Positions 59,401 to 64,000 of a stretch of DNA of 64,000 nt are shown piece by piece (positions within the stretch are counted from its first letter, which is position 1; each line of letters starts with the position of its first letter). Origin of the DNA: Balanoglossus misakiensis. Taxonomy: Eukaryota > Hemichordata. Both the position numbers and the translations under genes were made by a program. The DNA is taken from contig CM082589.2 in NCBI GenBank assembly GCA_040954595.2, positions 7,254,001 through 7,318,000 of the forward strand, read 5' to 3'. The notes beneath the pieces were generated by a model that was not told the origin of the DNA, did no database searches, and saw only the letters and a list, made by a program, of their open reading frames with translations.

Positions 59401-62400
59401 ATGGAATCATGAATAAACGCAACCAAATTAAACAAGGTTTTTTTTTCTAATCATGGATGTACTGATAGAGACACCCATACTCTTTCCTATATTTTCCCCA
59501 TTAACCATTTACATAAAATCATTTTGCATCTTTTTTTTAGGCAGTGCTGTACATCTGCATAGCCCTGGGAGCTATCCTGTTCATCATCGGTAAGCTTGAC
59601 ACATTTTGCTCAATCACCCTCAAAATAGTAACTTGCCGCATTCTGTTATATATTCTTTATTAATACAACATACAATCTCTTTTTAGGGTTTCTCGGATGT
59701 TGCGGAGCCCTGGCAGAAAGCAAGGCTATGCTGAAACTGGTAGGTAATATACTTTGAGGTAATACAATAGAAAGGGACTGTAATATTTCCGAATCCTTGT
59801 TCTCACTGAATGGAAAAGCGTAATGTTGATGTGATTTACATCTCATTTACATAATTCTTTCCCACAATACATTTCTGTATCCTGTCCTGTGTTTACAGTA
59901 CATGACCATACTAACCACACTTTTGATGGGGGAAATCGGCATTGCGGTCTATCTGTACTTCATGAAATCACAGGTAGGTCCATAAAGAGGCAGTGTGCCC
60001 AAATATATTATTACGCACTATTTTAGGAACTTTTTTTCCTGAGGGTGCGGTCCAAACATGCATTATGGTGCACGTGACAAGTCGGCCATTTTCGACAACA
60101 CGAAGACCGTTTATGAAACGTCATATATTATGCATGTGTCGGTTCACTTCGTATGCTTATACGTTTTCAGTTCCTCAGCTACGTGCAGATCGGTTGGAAT
60201 TACCTGGACCAGACGACAAAGGACCTCGTTCAGGACCAGGTAAATCATGTTGACGTCACTATCAATGTAGGGCATTTTTTTTACTGCCGTGCAATCGATT
60301 TTTATAACATTATGGTATGTTTAGTGGTCTCCCCCTTTTGCAGTTGTCGAGTTTCTCTAAGAGAAGTCTGAGATTTTCGTTTTAGTCAAGTATCCTAGCT
60401 TTCTGCATGAAATATGAAGTAACCACATGACACACTGTTCTGTGATCGTCATGACAACCCCCCCTCTCTCGTTCAAATATAGCTGAAATGCTGTGGCTTG
60501 CAGAACTACACAGAATATCAAAGCAACTGGAACAACACGTTTTCTTGTTATCAGAACATTTCAGACCCCAGTACGATGTATGAAGTAAGTAATTACACCA
60601 ATTTTCAATACTCATTTGAAAGGACCCGGGCATGTGGTGGCGCTCTTTTTTCGCCTGTGCCACCCATTAAAAATATGTGATTGGCCAGATCTAAATTTGC
60701 CATGGTAACTCTATGGCTAAATTTGCCTAGGTGACCGTATGCCTTTAACATCGAGCCAGCTGTACGGTAGAATTGGGGCAGGGAACCATACCCTGTACTG
60801 TGTTTTGTGCAAACGACATCCTGTGCTCTGAAATCACTATTATTTCCCCCAATTCCAGAACGGTTGCTACGACATGTTTGTGAGATTTCTTCTCGACAAT
60901 TTGACATACTCAGCAAGTATCGGCGGGTCGTTGGTCGGCTTAGAGGTGAGTGACGTCGTACAATATTTGACCATAGTCGATCAAAATCACGACAAAAACC
61001 AGTTCTATAAGAGATACTTTATCGTCAACTTGAATAAAACAAAATTTATCGTATCGCCCTGTTTTTAGGTCGTCGGAATTCTCCTGTCGTGTTACGCAAT
61101 GAAGGCTTTTGAGAAGGCCAGTAAAGTTGGACCGGGACAAAGTAAGTTTTTCAGCGCCGAGGGCGCTACCTGACATTGTTTGCATTCCAAAAGTTCAATT
61201 GATTCAGCGATTCACGGGGAGGGGGGGGGGCAGGGCAAAGGAGCACTCACACATTCAGTTTTTTGTCGTCTTCACGAACTTGAGTAGCGCGTAATGTTCA
61301 TATTGACATAGCTATCACAAAAAGGCGAGAACGCCTTCATTATGTGACCTATGACCCCCGAACGCCATTCCCACCTGCCAATCATGATGAACTTTACAGG
61401 TGGCGTGCGTGCCGATGGAACAAACGTTATGTTTTCGTATTTCTACCACTTCCAGTATATATGTGTTTTTACATAAACGCAAATTCCCGATGCTGTTTCC
61501 CCGAGCTAACATTTCAATTATCTGGCCTTGATATTTTCTTATTCTTATTTTTTTGTAAAAAAAAAAACAGACTGATATGAATACATGTAAGTCAAAACAC
61601 GGTGTTCAATTTGTTTTCTACTGTAGTACTACCCGTAATGTTACACAGCCAAGCCAATCTAACTACTTTCGAATTTTCTACTGAAATACAAGCGAATTTG
61701 CCAGTATATACGCTTTTTAGTTGGTGTTTATGTCCCCTTCTCAATGTGGCACTCGACATTCCAAAAAATACCCAAACACATTTTTGACTTCTTTCGTTTC
61801 TGAACAAGCTTGGAATCTGTTATATTTTATGTGGGCTAATTCCTGACTTCTTCAGCTCAGTTTGCAAATTATTCTTTAATTCAGTAAGGTGCCACACGTC
61901 TTTACGAAAGACTCTCAACCGAACCGAACCCGCCGGCGGCATGGCTCTGTTGTTATGGGTAGCCCGCAGTAAGCTTCATTGCTCGCGCGCCATCACCTTG
62001 GTGATAATCACCCCCAACAAACGCACGGCCTGCAGCATGCACGAATGTAGCATTAAACCCTCACTCCAACTTCTTCACCCCACGCACACTGCTCACTCAG
62101 CCAATGCAGAAAGCAAAGTCAAAAGATTTCATTACATGCCTAAAGGAGGAACGCCCATCGAACGCACAGGAAGGAATTGCGATTGGTGATTCTGGGTGAA
62201 GGAATATTATGGGATGTCTTCTCTCTTTGGTAATGTCTACAATAATTGCTCCAGATTTGTTGTGACCATAAATAAATCCGGAACACCCCCAAATCTCTCT
62301 TGGATATAGCTTTGTCATAATGATCAGCTTTTTAAACGTTCTTTACCCAAGCTTTCTCCTCCCTATTTATTTTTCCAGTAATTTAAAATATTAAGTATTA

Positions 62401-62966
62401 ACATTGGAAAATAAAGATATATTTTCTATAAAGATGATTTTTCCACTTTTTAATTAAAAATGACCACCAGTGGTTGTGTTGAGTAGAACAAAATAAATGA
62501 GCTTAGTAAACTAGCAGTCATCATCGCCCACACTCAGTATTAAGCGTGTAATGGTGTAATGTGCTGCATAGTGTATTTCAAAGCTAAAAGCTGTTACCGA
62601 CAACACAGTGACTCCTGAACGCTAAATTAGAACGTAATTAGATCCTATGCAAGCCGTTTTGCACATAGGCTTGTGTGTTAAATGAAATACAATCAAAGAA
62701 TCCGCATATTTCTTCAAGGCAATGGTAATCTCAATGTCACTGGGTTGTCGGTCAGTGCATTAGATTATTATGTGACGCTTTTTGTAAACGTTTGCTGTAA
62801 AATCTTAATAACAATAGGCCAATATTACTATTGTTTCCATATTGTGGTAACTGGATTTAATATGGCGTCGTAACTGTTTTTTTCCATGCTTTCTGTTTCA
62901 GCCATGCCTCGTAACCGTCATGTAAACCGCCAAAATTATTCAGACAGACAAGCGTGGGAAATATAA
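56419..62966 (+). CDS. Tetraspanin
   Basis: Four-pass membrane protein that organises membrane microdomains. Exons: 56419-56472, 59205-59303, 59541-59589, 59687-59739, 59899-59973, 60171-60239, 60483-60584, 60859-60945, 61069-61141, 62902-62966; 241 residues. TM1 FVKTLLVIINFILW; TM2 VLYICIALGAILFIIGFLG followed by the conserved CCGALAESKAMLKLY; TM3 TILTTLLMGEIGIAVYLYF. The large loop (about residues 105-200) has the CCG signature (LKCCGLQNY), then SCYQN and NGCYD: four cysteines, two disulphides, with N-glycosylation sites NYT, NNT and NIS. TM4 VGLEVVGILLSCYAM. The last exon gives a short basic tail MPRNRHVNRQNYSD; this exon is the least certain, since another exon could lie in the 1.76-kb last intron. 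The ATG at 56419 starts directly with TM1 as usual. Subfamily not assigned. Poly-A signal probably 63492. Confidence 0.92.
56473..58746. other. Tetraspanin intron 1, unique part
   Basis: Intron 1 is 2.7 kb. Apart from MITE-B copy 4 at its right end I see only unique AT-rich DNA, including a C-run at 56808-56822. Confidence 0.5.
58747..59174 (-). repeat. MITE-B copy 4, inverted (tetraspanin intron 1)
   Basis: Right end TGAACGTACATCCTTAA is intact; the left end (TTAAAAAATCATGAACATCG) is decayed. Interior matches copies 1-3 reversed. Ends 30 bp before exon 59205. Confidence 0.95.
60618..60748 (+). repeat. Truncated MITE-D copy (tetraspanin intron 7)
   Basis: Right two thirds only: CATGTGGTGGCGCTCTTTTT through GGTGACCGTATGCCTTTAA. 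Starts about 34 bp after the donor of exon 60483-60584. Confidence 0.9.
61142..62901. other. Tetraspanin last intron (tentative)
   Basis: 1.76 kb with no repeat family recognised and a G-run at 61219-61230. If the 62902 exon is wrong, the true C-terminal exon would lie here or beyond. Confidence 0.4.
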
Positions 62967-63780
62967 AACAGTTTTGTTTCCTGTCTTATTTACACGGAAT
63001 TTATGAAGATGTGACTGACATTAACTAGAGTACTTCAGAAAGTAAATCCGTTTCTGCAGATTGAGACCGAGATAGGCCTTTTGTTTGAACACAACATAAA
63101 TCTGACGTCGTTCGCGTTTTCGCGCCAATATTTTTTCATTCGTTGTGTACTTCTAATGCTTGGTTTGAATTTTCTGAATAGATAAAGTTACGGGGGACGA
63201 TACGACTTGGTCTTGACATGATTGGTGAGAAAAGTCGTGTAGTCTGTAATCCTTGACACAATTTTTTTTATAATTAATGAAAGTTCGATGACAACACAGT
63301 ATTAATACGAAGAATGACAGAGCATTACGCATTCAAGTTAAATTTGACAGAATGAGGCTTTAATGATTTCGTCGTACAGGGATGCATCTATATCTTTTAC
63401 TATGACAATCTGTTGTGCGTCTCATTGTGAAGCGTGCTTTTTGTATAAAAGTTGTATTTATATATTGTGTCAATGTGCGATTATTCCAGCAATAAACTTG
63501 TGTTTGTTATTATATAATACTGTAGTGTCTTGTGGTTTATGTGTAAAGTTTCTTTTCCAAAAAGCATCCACTGAATACAATCGGATAACAATGACAGAAC
63601 TGTAATTATTGTCACCAGAAATCAAGACAAAGGGAACCTCATATCTGACCGTGAATGGCGCACTTGCGTTGAATTGTCTGCCACCACAGAAACATACATT
63701 GTCCATGAATGAACACTAGTATTTACTGGTATTAGTATCCCTCTTGAATAGCTCAAATTTTGCAATGAAGGGAATTATCT
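62967..63780. other. Tetraspanin 3' UTR and spacer
   Basis: No exon seen. Ends where the - strand candidate exon begins. Confidence 0.5.
63492..63497 (+). terminator. Candidate poly-A signal of the tetraspanin
   Basis: AATAAA followed by a GT-rich stretch (CTTGTGTTTG, then TGTAGTGTCTTGTGG), the usual arrangement around a cleavage site; 526 bp past the stop. Confidence 0.55.
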
Positions 63781-63926
63781 TCAAATCTCACTGGTGCCCG
63801 TCTTAACGGCTCTCGCTGTCGTCTCTCTGGCCGTCCTGGCGTACTCGGCCATGACCCTAATGTCGTCCACCAACCTTCTGTAGTCATGTGCACACCTTTG
63901 GTAGTGACTTTGAACTTTAATGTCTT
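63781..63926 (-). CDS. Possible last exon of an unidentified gene extending beyond the window
   Basis: On -, after an acceptor TTCATTCCCTGTAG, 146 bases read (entering in phase 1) as about 48 codons ending in TGA at 63781. The peptide includes HYQRCAHDYRRLVDD and VMAEYARTARETTARAV. Codon use is G/C-rich, like the real exons of this window, and the peptide looks helical and charged. The same bases on + read as a hydrophobic stretch, so the coding strand is not certain. I do not recognise the family. Confidence 0.35.
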
Positions 63927-64000
63927 CTACAGGGAATGAAAACAAAATGGTTGCTGTTGACACATTAAAAGCCACAATAACTGCCATTTTTGCGTTATTT

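Noticed and set aside
1-64000. CRISPR arrays, rRNA or tRNA genes, bacterial operons
   Set aside because: None seen. The repeats are transposon copies or microsatellites, and all genes are spliced eukaryotic genes.

Overview
This is a gene-rich piece of animal nuclear DNA. Every gene is split by introns, the coding exons prefer G/C at third positions, and the introns and intergenic DNA are AT-rich and full of short non-autonomous DNA transposons (MITEs) and microsatellites. The gene set (GABA-B-type receptor, TMEM68, CCM2, ITGB1BP1/ICAP-1, TFIIS with a U12-type AT-AC intron, RHIM-like ankyrin proteins, tetraspanin) indicates a metazoan. I judge a marine invertebrate deuterostome such as amphioxus or a hemichordate most likely, but the sequence alone does not settle this.

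Layout, left to right: a broken transposon-associated ORF (1-914); a three-unit 361-bp tandem repeat (1285-2370); the 3' part of a GABA-B-like receptor gene on + (15 exons, 2760-12710; its 5' exons lie outside the window); TMEM68 on - (18884-15657); CCM2 on + (21949-28014), head-to-head with TMEM68; ITGB1BP1/ICAP-1 on - (41555-33531), tail-to-tail with CCM2; TFIIS (TCEA) on + (42097-46186), head-to-head with ICAP-1 across about 540 bp; two tandem paralogous ankyrin-repeat genes on + (48294-50805 and 52306-54551); a tetraspanin on + (56419-62966); and a possible last exon of a further - strand gene at the right edge. I rebuilt every gene exon by exon from splice sites and reading phase, and all models close in frame.

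Two sets of neighbours look functionally connected. CCM2 and ICAP-1 are both PTB-domain proteins that bind NPxY/F-type motifs of KRIT1 (CCM1) in other animals, and here they are adjacent. The two ankyrin genes each carry, on separate phase-1/phase-1 exons, motifs of the form (I/V/L)-Q-(I/V)-G-x-x-N-x-M. This is the core of the RHIM amyloid motif of RIPK1, RIPK3, ZBP1 and TRIF. I regard this RHIM-plus-ankyrin pair as the best candidate here for an undescribed signalling system.

The repeat content is orderly: one TA-ended MITE family (8 copies, all intronic), four families with TTAA termini, and a 104-bp element that is an almost perfect palindrome flanked by an 8-bp target-site duplication.
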